The notes below the pieces were generated by a model. That model had not been told where the DNA came from, did no database searches, and saw only the letters and a list, made by a program, of their open reading frames with translations. A stretch of DNA of 64,000 nucleotides from a virus, in the IMG/VR virus record IMGVR_UViG_3300022925_001882, positions 1 to 64,000 of that record; one strand, written 5' to 3'. Shown here piece after piece: positions 17,401-25,867 of this stretch. The stretch's first letter is position 1, and each line of letters opens with the position of its first letter. A program made the translations under genes and the position numbers.

Positions 17401-18234
17401 TGCTTCTCTAACAGTATCTTCGTCTTTGTCCATTACTTTATCTAAAACTTTCTTTCCGCCGTATAGTAATGCTACTGCGGCTAGTAAAGGAAGACCATAT
17501 GTTGATGCTGTTCTTTTAACTGTATCAAATGCGGCATCACCGATTGCGCCTCTAATCATACCACCTGCGCCGTCACCTAAGTCTGCAATTTTTTGAGAGG
17601 CTTGGTCAAACGTGTGTTTACCTGAATCGATCATATCATTCATTTTTTCAAATGTTGTGTTGGTTAAGTTATACATTCCGACAGCGCCGTCTTTGACGTT
17701 GCCTGCAAGTTCTCTACCTTGCTCTGTGCCGGCTACCCCTGTACCTACAGCAGTTTTGATTGGGTTCTTTTTAGCATAGTTACCTGCGCCTCTGGCGACT
17801 CCACTAATCATTTGAGCGCCACGTTTTGCTAACCAAGGACCTGCCACTCTAGCACCAGTCATAAGTGCTGGCCCTAATGCCGCTAAAGGAGCAAGTTCGT
17901 CAAGTTGTTCTGCTTCTTGCATTTCTTGACCGATTTGTAATTCGCCTTTGTCGATTGCTTGTGACATTTGATTAGCAACTGCTGGATTAGAAACAGTTCC
18001 GATTACTTCACCGTCTTTATGAATTGTTTGTGCACCAGGCTTTGCTGGTTCTAGTGAAAGTTCTTCAAACATATTTTTTAATGAAGGTACTTGAACTCCT
18101 TCAACAACTTCTACAACTTCACCAGACTCTGTTGATTCAGTCAACATGTTTGCTGGTCTTTTAGGAGTAGTTTCGACAATAGATTCTTCTTTTGATGCTT
18201 TGTCGAATTTGTTTAAGATGTCTTTAAAATCCAT
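14491..18234 (-). CDS. Giant acidic structural protein with glycine zipper and triple repeat
   Basis: 1247 residues, not recognised as a whole. A hydrophobic helix near residues 245-262 (YGLPLLAAVALLYGGKKV) follows a Gly/Ala-rich region. Residues ~300-340 hold AKAKRHGMTTKAFANHVL, a motif I have seen in varied phage proteins. A glycine zipper (GGVGGAIAGSKLGGMAG and more) spans ~515-570. DKYDWD.xTVA.KGIDE occurs twice. A ~50-residue charged block with DESLGMRTGKES and KDRRDDSYGKFGKR is present three times toward the C-terminus. A CDECGGGHSMEEGCG cluster lies between. Membrane-active zippers in a late protein would suit an internal or ejected protein, but that is inference. AGGAAG precedes the ATG. 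Confidence 0.8.
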   Translation of the reverse strand: MDFKDILNKFDKASKEESIVETTPKRPANMLTESTESGEVVEVVEGVQVPSLKNMFEELSLEPAKPGAQTIHKDGEVIGTVSNPAVANQMSQAIDKGELQIGQEMQEAEQLDELAPLAALGPALMTGARVAGPWLAKRGAQMISGVARGAGNYAKKNPIKTAVGTGVAGTEQGRELAGNVKDGAVGMYNLTNTTFEKMNDMIDSGKHTFDQASQKIADLGDGAGGMIRGAIGDAAFDTVKRTASTYGLPLLAAVALLYGGKKVLDKVMDKDEDTVREAKDWISGAIKDPGAFSAKAKRHGMTTKAFANHVLANKDDFPAKTEKQANLAKTLGKMKEGEMPPQGPGQASPLTFEGAQNPPDDGSHNSSNDEKGNAAANAALAANDADTPQLVKEKAKGKVSKSSKLPSISKVKSMCNEGLSTKEIQQLHPKCNQQELNIMIKNTKTNLKEGADHILKAAKHMGHAHGLCKGSYACPHDAGSEGARAYHEGYKKGLDEACGMGIKNEPIAGMEEGVLGGVGGAIAGSKLGGMAGTAIGGSIGGVPGATIGKAAGAALGGIAGDKLTGDGIFEEPADEVVDTMASYGAMGEAESSPDGDVGADDDGAYDKYDWDAQTVARKGIDEDEMEEGNAFTGAMAGKEKGEKFTVGDKTFTKTSEAATLEEDEWTFESLEKELNSHLVESTEESKEQLDEGYTMSITQGEENQPDRVSVNATDAEADKLIKFVKDVGLGNYGDAEVLDAPGEVADVSFYGSPEVEVEPQSSHDDMLKLMGIVDVDGDYEDEVEAPGVTDVDVQVDEKSCDECGGGHSMEEGCGDKAYEDQGYDDKEDESLGMRTGKESGKKQSMKDRRDDSYGKFGKRDSEHRDVSLEEQEKDAGLYDKYDWDASTVAKKGIDEESDAERDDHAERAGKEVARHAKYDGRKHPGRDGEDIVKDLEYDDWKDKHHMEEDQGYDDKEDESLGMRTGKESDKKQSMKDRRDDSYGKFGKRDEEHREKSLEETLAQLDELAQLDEKQGYDDREDEQLGMKDGKESDKKQSMKDRRDDSRGKFGKRDKEDDNKPRSLEENLRTLDLLAEVGAETSEEPTQPLSQHDDERLLTKEGAEDAPKDSINDGENEEITEMETDAQREFKVAEGEDKPDFADIDDDGDKDESMKKAAKDKKEKVDEWANDAGKKGTDTAFEQDIEFMTKVISGGLNKQKSTGQTTIPVIAGQEDRMGYNGADVVKEGSVVSSNGFATILNKLDSIKE
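15040..15790 (-). repeat. Three in-frame copies of a charged ~140-150 bp block
   Basis: Copies at roughly 15050-15195, 15245-15390 and 15635-15780 encode QGYDD.EDE.LGM..GKES followed by KKQSMKDRRDD and GKFGKRD. They lie inside the 1247-aa gene and keep its frame. The first two are nearly adjacent and the third lies about 245 bp further along. Confidence 0.75.
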
Positions 18235-18244
18235 AATGTCTTCC

Positions 18245-18871
18245 TTAGTACCCTGCTGATGTTTCAGGCTTGGGTCCTCTTTTAACGTCAGTCATCGGAC
18301 TCTTTTGACCTTTAATTGAATCATCTGACCATGGCTTCCAAGGATCAAAAGCATCTTTAGTGTTCTTTTGATCAGCAGGCAAACCTACTTTACCTACGTT
18401 TTTATGTTCTGCATGTTTATGAATGCTGTCTAAGTACTTATCACCATATTCTTCACTGGCTTCTTTTCCATTGTCATTCATTTCTTCATTTTGTAAGAGA
18501 GGTGTGTCTTTCATTTCATTTTCGTAGCCGACAAGTTCTTTATCGATGCTATCATCAAATGCTGTATTGACCATTCTTACGTAATTAATATTGTGACCTA
18601 ACAATTGTGCTAATTGTTGTACCATTGGTTCTGTTACGGGATATGCAAACTCACACTTAAAGATGTGTACTGGTTCGTTTGATAAATTAGGAAAACCATA
18701 TGGTGATTTCATAATAGGAGTTGAAGTTGGCCCTTTAATTGATTTAGGCTCAAACTTATTTAAGTTATGTTTAAATAACTCTAAGAAATTTTTACTACAG
18801 TCACCAGCAAGTTTGATTGTGCAATCATAAGTGTGGACTGACTCTGCAATGTAATGTTTTAAACTTTTCAT
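18245..18871 (-). CDS. Unknown late protein, probably virion-associated
   Basis: 208 residues, not recognised. It begins MKSLKHYIAESVHTYDCTIK; the first ~105 residues look like a folded alpha/beta domain with a VHIFKCEFAYPVTEPMVQQLAQLLG stretch broken by a turn. The remainder is polar and likely extended, ending DVKRGPKPETSAGY. It has a late promoter 22 nt upstream and directly precedes the 1247-aa structural gene, 10 nt away, so a related structural role is plausible. Confidence 0.8.
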   Translation of the reverse strand: MKSLKHYIAESVHTYDCTIKLAGDCSKNFLELFKHNLNKFEPKSIKGPTSTPIMKSPYGFPNLSNEPVHIFKCEFAYPVTEPMVQQLAQLLGHNINYVRMVNTAFDDSIDKELVGYENEMKDTPLLQNEEMNDNGKEASEEYGDKYLDSIHKHAEHKNVGKVGLPADQKNTKDAFDPWKPWSDDSIKGQKSPMTDVKRGPKPETSAGY

Positions 18872-18893
18872 ATTGTATAGTTCCCGTATAATA

Positions 18894-18901
18894 TATTTAT
18901 C
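18894..18901 (-). promoter_or_regulatory. T4-type late promoter GATAAATA
   Basis: Minus strand GATAAATA, 22 nt upstream of the 208-aa gene, at the 3' end of the gp16-like gene. Confidence 0.65.
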
Positions 18902-19385
18902 ATTCCTCTGTGTTTTTTGACGTTAATACTCGTAGTAATTCATTGCGGTCTAAATTTTGAGCACCGTCCCCTAAAGGTATATTATCTATTTTTTCTTCCA
19001 TTTTTGCTTGACGTTGATCTAATGTTGCTTTCTTTAATTGTAGATCAATCATCTTTAACTTCTTGTTTAACTTAGCAGTTTTAGCGGTTATAGCATGATT
19101 TAACATATTACTAGCAACACTAAAAATGTCTCCGCTAAAACGTGAATCAACTTGCATTCCTAAGTCCATTAAGTCTTGGAAACTAGTTTCTGCTTTCTTA
19201 CTCAGTTCATCCATTTCTCTGTCTGATGCTTCTAGTCCTCTTACTGTAGGTAAAGCAGTTTCAATCTTTTCTAAATTAGTCAATGCTTCTTTAGTAACTT
19301 CTTCTGCTACCCCTGGAATAGGTTCATTCAGTTCATTTTCTTCACTGGATGCAATATCAAATAATTCTTCAAGTTTCTTTGTCAT
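18900..19385 (-). CDS. 16: Small terminase subunit (gp16-like)
   Basis: 161 residues, similar to T4 gp16 (164). It opens with a short helix LEELFDIAS like the KLLDIS start of T4 gp16. The central region FQDLMDLGMQVDSRFSGDIF followed by ASNMLNHAITAKTAKLNKKLKM gives the two long antiparallel helices expected of small terminase, and a charged C-terminal region follows. It would bind phage DNA and regulate the large subunit gp17 (not in this window). It sits next to the head-completion nuclease. A CTAAATA element lies exactly 5 nt before the ATG with no Shine-Dalgarno. Identification is from pattern and context. Confidence 0.68.
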   Translation of the reverse strand: MTKKLEELFDIASSEENELNEPIPGVAEEVTKEALTNLEKIETALPTVRGLEASDREMDELSKKAETSFQDLMDLGMQVDSRFSGDIFSVASNMLNHAITAKTAKLNKKLKMIDLQLKKATLDQRQAKMEEKIDNIPLGDGAQNLDRNELLRVLTSKNTEE

Positions 19386-19390
19386 ATATC

Positions 19391-19397
19391 TATTTAG
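19391..19397 (-). promoter_or_regulatory. Late promoter CTAAATA, 5 nt before the gp16-like ATG
   Basis: Minus strand CTAAATA, GATAT, ATG. The CTAAATA variant is known from marine T4-like phages. The spacing predicts a leaderless mRNA. Confidence 0.55.
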
Positions 19398-19844
19398 TTA
19401 CTTTCCACGCCCATTGTAGAAAAGGTCATCTTCTGTAACTACTCTAAATTTAATACCCTGTGCTTTGCAGAATGCTTGTGCTGATTTCCATTTGGCATGA
19501 TTGATAGCAATTGTTGCTCGTTGCTTTGCATTTTTAACTTTTTCTGTTATAATACTTTCTGCTTTGGGTTTTATTTCTATTAACTCTGCGTTTGTTCTTC
19601 CATATTTGTCTTGGTAAACAATAAAAAAGTCTGGAACATAATTAGTTCTTCTACCTTTAAAAGGATGTAAATAAGGAATAACAATTGACTCACTCGCCCA
19701 CTTGATTACTTTGTCATTAGTATCACAAAAAATCATAAATGTAAGTTCCCAACCTGATCTGTATTTAGGTTTACCTTTCCCTACATATTTGTGTGGATTT
19801 TTTACAGTATAGATACCTTGTGCGTATTTTTTTCTGCGAGGCAC
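19398..19844 (-). CDS. 4: Head-completion nuclease (gp4/gp50-like)
   Basis: 148 residues, matching T4 gp4 in size (150). Basic protein with a PD-(D/E)xK/TnsA-like nuclease layout: RSGWELTF supplies the first Glu (about residue 34), NYVPDFFIVY the Asp (about 74), and ELIEIKPKAE the E-x-K (about 91-93). It would act after packaging to seal or trim DNA at the portal before neck attachment. An N-terminal stretch, YTVKNPHKYVGKGKPKYRSG, is typical of the family. It sits between gp16 and the tube proteins. Confidence 0.85.
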   Translation of the reverse strand: MPRRKKYAQGIYTVKNPHKYVGKGKPKYRSGWELTFMIFCDTNDKVIKWASESIVIPYLHPFKGRRTNYVPDFFIVYQDKYGRTNAELIEIKPKAESIITEKVKNAKQRATIAINHAKWKSAQAFCKAQGIKFRVVTEDDLFYNGRGK

Positions 19845-19853
19845 TTGTTACCC

Positions 19854-20231
19854 CTACGGCAATACGTTGCGTTGTACTGCTTGATTAGGAGTAGGCACTT
19901 TTGATACTCCATACAATGCTGTTTTTGACTTTAATAAATTGAGATAAAAAGCCATTTCTGTGTTTACTTGAACTTTTGTTTGTACATTAGCCTTAAAGTA
20001 ATCCATAAAGATTTGAATGTTTGTGCCTGTTTCTTGTGCTATTCTAAATAATGTAGTTGCAAATTGTGATGCTGTTTGTTTAGTTCTTTCAGATTCGGGA
20101 TTACCTTTTAAAACACCTAAGAAATATGAATATACTGAATCCCAATCAGCGGCATTAACTTTTAATGGCACACTGTAATATGTGTCAAAAATTTCTAATG
20201 TGTTTTCTCTATATGTTATTTCTATTGGCAT
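19854..20231 (-). CDS. Unknown tail-region protein
   Basis: 125 residues, mainly helical, with FDTYYSVPLKV near the start and a TEMAFYLNLLKSKTALYG helix near the end. It is encoded between the tube-fold protein and gp4 and its start touches the upstream stop (shared base at 20231), so it is co-expressed with tail genes. A small tail assembly or virion protein is likely; I do not recognise the family. Confidence 0.75.
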   Translation of the reverse strand: MPIEITYRENTLEIFDTYYSVPLKVNAADWDSVYSYFLGVLKGNPESERTKQTASQFATTLFRIAQETGTNIQIFMDYFKANVQTKVQVNTEMAFYLNLLKSKTALYGVSKVPTPNQAVQRNVLP

Positions 20232-21412
20232 TATGCCCCTCCCGTGCCGCCGCTATTTTGTGAGCCTGCCGCCGGTGGACTTTCTTGTGTATTATTATTA
20301 TTAGCACCTGTAACTGTGCCTTGGTTAGCAATGTTTACAATACTCGGTGTTGCTCCGTTTGTTGGAGTATCGGTATCTCCACCTATACCTAAAGCATTAA
20401 AAACTGCATCTCTAATTCCGTTTTGTATTTGATCTTTTGCAGTTTCAATTAAACCTGATCCTTGAGTTATATATGTTTCTTTTAAGAATCGTATATAATC
20501 TTCTGCTGAAGCATCGTCTCCTAAGAATGCAGGTGGAAAATCACCTATTAAATTATTACCGCCCTGTTCCAGTGGACTTTCAGTTGAATCATAACTATCC
20601 GGTCCACCGAATCCTGCTACTAAATCTCCATTAAGTTCACGTCGGGGTAGTCCTGTACCGTCTTCTATATCTTCTCCTATCTTACCTGAATTATATATTA
20701 CTGTTTCATAGTCGATAGTCATTCTATTTTGCATTGTTCCGCCACCGTCTGAATAATCATAAGTGTCGTGGTCAAATTGTGTAATTATAGGATTAATTAA
20801 AGTATAGGCTATAAAGTTTCCTGCCCACATACCATATACAGTAATGTTATTAAAGAAAGGAACTTTTTCTCCGCCGTCTGCTCTATTTCCACCTTCGCCT
20901 CGGGCATCTCCTCTATAACCATATTCAGTATCACCTGATATTGATGGATCATATATGTTACGTCTATTATAATCTTTTATAGCAGGCGCTGTACTGAAAG
21001 GTGTAACAATAGGATTCCATGCATCTGCATAGTTATATCTATAATATGCGTCCCACATTGCAGTAACTTGCGATGCATTATCATCATGGAATGTTACTTC
21101 TATCGGTTGATATTTAATTTTTGATTGAATCAAACGTTTTCTATTGTATTGATTCATTTCTGTTACATCCATATTAAATGTGGGGAGTTTAATTGATTTA
21201 ACAAGTAATCCGTAGTTTTGTCCTGTTGGGGGTTGATATGCTGTAGGATTAATTTCAAACCAAGTATGGAAAGTAAATTTAACCTTACCTGCATTGGCCA
21301 TGCCTCCGGGCAAAAAGTTTTTAGCGGCATGTGTCCAGTCACGTACATATACTCTACCTGCAAATGCGTTAAGTATATCGTCCGGTAACGTTGTAAAAGG
21401 CCATTGCGACAT
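20231..21412 (-). CDS. Tail-tube-fold baseplate/tube protein (gp54/gp48-type)
   Basis: 393 residues. The core has LLVKSIKLPTFNMDVTEM, NQYNRKR, YQPIEVTFHDD and MWDAYYRY, a pattern shared with tail-tube-like proteins of contractile phages and paralogous in style to gp19. T4 uses two such proteins, gp48 and gp54, to start the tube on the baseplate; I cannot tell which this is. A Gly/Asp-rich loop lies near 155-180, and the last ~60 residues are Thr/Asn/Gly-rich and likely flexible. ATAGGAG precedes the ATG and a late promoter is 20 nt upstream. Confidence 0.72.
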   Translation of the reverse strand: MSQWPFTTLPDDILNAFAGRVYVRDWTHAAKNFLPGGMANAGKVKFTFHTWFEINPTAYQPPTGQNYGLLVKSIKLPTFNMDVTEMNQYNRKRLIQSKIKYQPIEVTFHDDNASQVTAMWDAYYRYNYADAWNPIVTPFSTAPAIKDYNRRNIYDPSISGDTEYGYRGDARGEGGNRADGGEKVPFFNNITVYGMWAGNFIAYTLINPIITQFDHDTYDYSDGGGTMQNRMTIDYETVIYNSGKIGEDIEDGTGLPRRELNGDLVAGFGGPDSYDSTESPLEQGGNNLIGDFPPAFLGDDASAEDYIRFLKETYITQGSGLIETAKDQIQNGIRDAVFNALGIGGDTDTPTNGATPSIVNIANQGTVTGANNNNTQESPPAAGSQNSGGTGGA

Positions 21413-21432
21413 ATATTATTCTCCTATAAGAG

Positions 21433-21440
21433 TATTTATC
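21433..21440 (-). promoter_or_regulatory. T4-type late promoter GATAAATA
   Basis: Minus strand GATAAATA, 20 nt before the tube-fold protein, downstream of the gp19 terminator. Confidence 0.7.
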
Positions 21441-21460
21441 TAAACAATAAACCCATAAAA

Positions 21461-21480
21461 AAACCGGTCGAAACCGGTTT
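21461..21480. terminator. Terminator after gp19
   Basis: AAACCGGT / ACCGGTTT stem with a 4-nt loop that reads TTCG on the minus strand, flanked by an A-run that gives TTTTTT on the minus strand. It separates gp19 from the next late unit. Confidence 0.85.
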
Positions 21481-21504
21481 TTCTATTTAAAATAATTCTA
21501 ATAC

Positions 21505-22152
21505 TTACGTAGCAGTACCAATCTGACTTGGGAATGTCTGTAGACCAGACTGTCCAACACCAGCACCCGGTACGCCGTTTAGATCGCCGCCAGCATTTGT
21601 CTGGACTGCGTTATCGTAACGTAGAGTCATAGCAATAGTCACTGCATCAGATGTACCATAGTTTAGAGTCTGATAGTTTGCTTGTTGTAAGAAACAACCT
21701 GCTAATGACCAGTTTTCTAATACTGTTGGTGTATTGATACCGTTACCACCGTCTAAGATTTGAATTTCAGTTTCAAATTTATAATCTCCACCTGCTGCCG
21801 CTGAAGACTGCTCATAGAAATCTAATTGACGTTGTAACTGAGCACCAACTGCTTTTGATACATTACCAGAAGCATCGTCTCTGACGTTGATAGCAAGTGT
21901 TTGCCATGTGTGTTTACCAGCAAGATAGACACGTGAGTTATACACGTTCATAGTGATTTCGTCAAACTGAACTTGTGGTCTCGCACAGTCTACTACTTGT
22001 CTAGTAAGAATAAGTGAAGAATCATCGTCAAAACCAAAATTAATAAAGTTCACACGGAATCTATATTGAAGTTTTGGCATCAACAAGTTTTGGTTAGCGC
22101 CTCCCTCAGGTTGTACCGAAAGTTTTGCTAATGTATCTGAGGCTGTTGCCAT
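21505..22152 (-). CDS. 19: Tail tube protein gp19
   Basis: 215 residues (T4 gp19: 163). Conserved tube features are YRFRVNFINFGF, LTRQVVDCARPQVQFDEI, RVYLAGKHTWQTLAINVRDD, LENWSLAGCFLQQANYQ and AVTIAMTLRYDNA. These build the beta-barrel hexamer ring that lines the tail. The C-terminal ~25 residues are Gly-rich. The single-gene unit has its own late promoter (33 nt upstream), AGGAG ribosome-binding site and terminator, as expected for an abundant protein. Confidence 0.93.
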   Translation of the reverse strand: MATASDTLAKLSVQPEGGANQNLLMPKLQYRFRVNFINFGFDDDSSLILTRQVVDCARPQVQFDEITMNVYNSRVYLAGKHTWQTLAINVRDDASGNVSKAVGAQLQRQLDFYEQSSAAAGGDYKFETEIQILDGGNGINTPTVLENWSLAGCFLQQANYQTLNYGTSDAVTIAMTLRYDNAVQTNAGGDLNGVPGAGVGQSGLQTFPSQIGTAT

Positions 22153-22185
22153 TGTTAATCTCCTGTTTTAATATATCTTAATATA

Positions 22186-22193
22186 TATTTATC
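22186..22193 (-). promoter_or_regulatory. T4-type late promoter GATAAATA of gp19
   Basis: Minus strand GATAAATA, 33 nt upstream of gp19. Confidence 0.7.
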
Positions 22194-22202
22194 TTTTTAA
22201 TT

Positions 22203-22224
22203 CAGAGAGGCCGAAGCCTCTCTG
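22203..22224 (-). terminator. Hairpin after gp18
   Basis: CAGAGAGGC / GCCTCTCTG, 9-bp stem. On the minus strand the loop is C(TTCG)G, a very stable tetraloop. No T-run follows, so it may act more as an mRNA 3' stabiliser than an efficient terminator. Confidence 0.65.
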
Positions 22225-22237
22225 TATATCTTTTTTA

Positions 22238-25200
22238 TTAAGATCCTGATAACTCACCAGTGTTGAATATTCTGACCGGAACGTAGATAAACTCAGCGGC
22301 TTTCACGGGCTCTACTGCTATGTCAATCCAAAGTTCATTTCGATCAATTCTTGCTGGAGTGTTGTTAGAATCATCACAAACTACTGAGTAGTCATATAAT
22401 CCTCGTTTTGAAACTAGATCCTGGAACAATGATTCTACTACTGCTTTAATAGATTTTCTTGTTTGAGGGTCATTAGGTTCAAAGACAAATGGTCTCGCGG
22501 CTAATATTAATTGTCTACGTATGTAAGCAACTAATCTTGCTACGTTTACTCTGTCTAATGCAGATGATGAATCAAATGAAGTTTTGTTACCATAGTTCAA
22601 TAATCCATTACCTGTAAAGAATACCATTGGGTTAATAAAGTTAGTGTATAACACATCTCTAATTCCAATACGTGTTCTGATTGAGTTAAACTCGCCTTCG
22701 TCATCGATGTATCCGATGCTTGTAGCATTATCGATTATACCACGTCTAGTACCTGCTGGTGCTAACCAAGGATAAGCAATATTGTCATTACGCAACATAG
22801 TTCTGACCATCATGTGTGATGAAGGAACAGCAACTAAGTTACCTGATAGATCACTAGTGATACCTGATGGGTAGAATAGACCCATATAAGTATTTCTACT
22901 TACAAGTCCATCTTCACCTGTAGTTGTTGCACCTGCGGCGTTAGTTGCCCAAGCCTGAATTTCAGTTGCATCATCTTTCAGTCTCATTGGTGTATCACCA
23001 ACAATGTAAGAAGTCTCACCTCTATCAGAGTTCAATGCGATCATGTTAGGTTGTAGTTCAGGATAACCCGGTGTTGCTTGTAAGTTGAAGTAGTTATCTT
23101 CGTCTCTAATTGCAACGTTAGAGTCAATTGCTGAACGTAATGCTTGTGTTACCATTGCTCTTTGTGCCTTACGACCTGCATTCATTGCACCGTTAGATGC
23201 ATCACCTGAAGCAGATACCCATGCATCTTTCTGTGTTGGTAAAGTGTCATTCGGGAATCTGTCGTTGTTAAAGTAGTTTACACGATATTGCTTCACGTTG
23301 TATGAAGAACGTCTTGTGTTCCAAAGCAACATACCTTGTGGGTAATTTGATGATAACGGAGCATCAACATCTAAGTAATCACTTCCTAGCAATGATTTGA
23401 TGGTCGGCATCGGATCATTTGCTGGGTTAGTTGTTCCGTTAGTTGCCCAACGTGCATCTTTAAACAAGATACCTTGTGGTGTAGTTTGATCTGAGTTGTC
23501 AATTAAGACCCACTTATCAGTAGCACTACCGCCACCTGTTGCTTGTACTGACTGCCATCTGTAAAGTAACGGATAGTTTTCTAAGTCAGAAGTATCTAAC
23601 CAAAGATCACCGTATACTAATGGTGTGCCGTCACTTTGAGTAGTAGGCTCACTAGCAGTTACGATAGGTCCATTAGGATCAGTTGCATTTACGACTGATG
23701 GGCTAGGTAAACCATTACCATCATAACCTTGTTGGCTATAACCCTTCCAATTACCGTCATAGTTGATCATAATATCTACTTGATCAGTTGTTGAATAGTA
23801 CCAGTTAGTAAAGTTGCTAGGTATTGCAGTCGGAGCACCTTCGTTTGCTGTTAATGAATCAGCACCTGAAGTTGTTAATGAGAACTCTCTCCAGTTAGAC
23901 AACTGAGTTGTGAACGCATCTGCGCCTGTACCTGTACTTAAAGTATAAGATGTAACAACGCCTGCTGTAACACTTGTAACTTTTACTTGTAAGTCATTTG
24001 CTGGTGAAGCACCGCCCAAGTCTGCACCTGAGAAAGTAACTACGTCACCTACAGCATGACCTGTACCGCCGTTTACTACTGCATCCGGATCAAAGTCATA
24101 ATAACCATAGTCATTAGTTACTGCGATTGATAATGCAGTACCTGACCCTGATGTAGAACTCTGAGTAGGAGTAAATGAGATATCATCTCTGAATGGTCCT
24201 GTCTTACAACCTGCTGTTGCAGTTGTAAAGCCGGCTTCTGAGAATAAACCAGAAGATACACCTGTTACGTTGTCATAATCATCTAAGATAATAACACCAC
24301 CTGAAGTGTGTTGAATTTGAATTGAACCATCATCGTTTACACTTGCTGAAGTGTAAGGAATGTTCGCCGCTGACCATGCAGTTACAAAGTCAGATGCATC
24401 AGTTGCATCACCCAAGTTAAATGTATAAGGGGTACTTAATGTTTGTGAACCTGGAGTTGAAATCTGAACTCTTGCTACATATGGTCCTGAAGTAAAGTCT
24501 GGTGCAGTGTTTGTACCATTAATTACTGTTGCACCTGTTGCTACTCTATAGAAGTAGTATACTGGAGCCGCTGTGTACTCACCGTTAAATCCATATTGTG
24601 CATAAACACTTCCTGCTGGAATTGCTTGTCCACCTGTTGAGTCTGCTGAATAGATTTGTGCCCAATCAGAGTCTGCAAAAGTAGGTGTTTTAGCAGTATA
24701 TGAAGATGATGTAGAATCATATTCAGAAATTACTGGTTGTAATCCTGTTCCGTCAACCTTAATCCATACAGAGCCAGTCGGAGCAGGCTGAGCCTGTCCT
24801 GATTGCCATAATGGCTGTTGAGCAGATGTACCATAAAATGCTCTTGGTTGGAAGCCAGTTACGTTAGTACCTGTAAATCCTAAGTCTGTAAAGATAGTAC
24901 CTGTTGCGTTAGCAAATCTAATGTAGAATGGTACGTTTGAACTACCTTGATCTCCACCTGTCTGTGAAGAATAAACTTCAAGTTTGTTATCAACTACTGC
25001 CGCTGAAACATATTCCCAACCTAATGAGTTAATGTCTGCCGCTAACTGAGAAATAGTGTTGTTAGGAGCCGCTGATACAGTAAGTTGTGCTAAGTTTGTA
25101 CCGTTAACGATCAAGTCGATTGTATCGCCTTGTGTTAATGTAGGATTAGAAGTAGGACAAGTGATTGAAGGCCATGCCTTGAACCAGTCTACTGAATCTA

Positions 25201-25846
25201 AACCAACCCATGTATTCTGACGATTCTTGTACCAATATGTAGGTGCATTGTCATTGTTAGGGTTTCTATAATTAGGTATAGCAACTACTGCATAGTCACC
25301 GATATTTCCTACTGATTGTAGAGGTGTACCTATTGACACTAAAGTAGAGTCAGAGATAACGATTGGTGCTTTTGCTGTAAATGCTCCTGTTGTTGAATTA
25401 AACTCATTGATTCCCCATGTAGAAGAAGTTGTGTTTAACCAAAACGAACCGTTTTGTGGTGCCCCTGTTGGACGACCTGTTGATCCTACTAAACTTGCTA
25501 GATCAACGTCTGCTCTTAATACAAATACTTGATTTGAAATACCAAGTGCTGAGTAAGCCGCTAATAGTCCATATTCATTTAACTCATAGCCTTGCAACGG
25601 AGTACCGTTTGATGCTGTGTAAAAGAATGGGTTACCATATAAAGTAACTAGATCACGTTGAGAAGTTACTCTGTATAATTTACCTGCGTTTGCGGCTGTT
25701 GTGGCTGCCGCAGTTGCTGTTGATGTTGGATCCGCTTTATCTTGTGCTGTTGCTAACAAGAAGAAGGGAATCGATGCTGTTGCGCCTGGCAAGTATTGAC
25801 TTTCATCAATGATGCTTACTTCTACGCCTGGTGATGTTAGTGCCAT
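22238..25846 (-). CDS. 18: Tail sheath protein gp18, greatly enlarged
   Basis: 1202 residues, nearly twice T4 gp18 (659). The N-terminus (SPGVEVSIIDESQYLPG) and the C-terminal ~330 residues are typical sheath: LFYPSGI, MVRTMLRND, PAGTRRGIIDN, NPMVFFTGNGLLNYGN, ALDRVNVARLVAYIRRQL, then the closing FIYVPVRIFNTG strand. Between lie ~600 residues of Ser/Thr/Gly/Asp-rich beta sequence that T4 lacks, presumably decorating the outside of the sheath. Sheath contraction drives the tube through the envelope. It has a late promoter, a 58-nt leader containing a small hairpin, and AAAGGA before the ATG. Confidence 0.93.
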   Translation of the reverse strand: MALTSPGVEVSIIDESQYLPGATASIPFFLLATAQDKADPTSTATAAATTAANAGKLYRVTSQRDLVTLYGNPFFYTASNGTPLQGYELNEYGLLAAYSALGISNQVFVLRADVDLASLVGSTGRPTGAPQNGSFWLNTTSSTWGINEFNSTTGAFTAKAPIVISDSTLVSIGTPLQSVGNIGDYAVVAIPNYRNPNNDNAPTYWYKNRQNTWVGLDSVDWFKAWPSITCPTSNPTLTQGDTIDLIVNGTNLAQLTVSAAPNNTISQLAADINSLGWEYVSAAVVDNKLEVYSSQTGGDQGSSNVPFYIRFANATGTIFTDLGFTGTNVTGFQPRAFYGTSAQQPLWQSGQAQPAPTGSVWIKVDGTGLQPVISEYDSTSSSYTAKTPTFADSDWAQIYSADSTGGQAIPAGSVYAQYGFNGEYTAAPVYYFYRVATGATVINGTNTAPDFTSGPYVARVQISTPGSQTLSTPYTFNLGDATDASDFVTAWSAANIPYTSASVNDDGSIQIQHTSGGVIILDDYDNVTGVSSGLFSEAGFTTATAGCKTGPFRDDISFTPTQSSTSGSGTALSIAVTNDYGYYDFDPDAVVNGGTGHAVGDVVTFSGADLGGASPANDLQVKVTSVTAGVVTSYTLSTGTGADAFTTQLSNWREFSLTTSGADSLTANEGAPTAIPSNFTNWYYSTTDQVDIMINYDGNWKGYSQQGYDGNGLPSPSVVNATDPNGPIVTASEPTTQSDGTPLVYGDLWLDTSDLENYPLLYRWQSVQATGGGSATDKWVLIDNSDQTTPQGILFKDARWATNGTTNPANDPMPTIKSLLGSDYLDVDAPLSSNYPQGMLLWNTRRSSYNVKQYRVNYFNNDRFPNDTLPTQKDAWVSASGDASNGAMNAGRKAQRAMVTQALRSAIDSNVAIRDEDNYFNLQATPGYPELQPNMIALNSDRGETSYIVGDTPMRLKDDATEIQAWATNAAGATTTGEDGLVSRNTYMGLFYPSGITSDLSGNLVAVPSSHMMVRTMLRNDNIAYPWLAPAGTRRGIIDNATSIGYIDDEGEFNSIRTRIGIRDVLYTNFINPMVFFTGNGLLNYGNKTSFDSSSALDRVNVARLVAYIRRQLILAARPFVFEPNDPQTRKSIKAVVESLFQDLVSKRGLYDYSVVCDDSNNTPARIDRNELWIDIAVEPVKAAEFIYVPVRIFNTGELSGS

Positions 25847-25867
25847 AATAATATTCCTTTTGTATGA

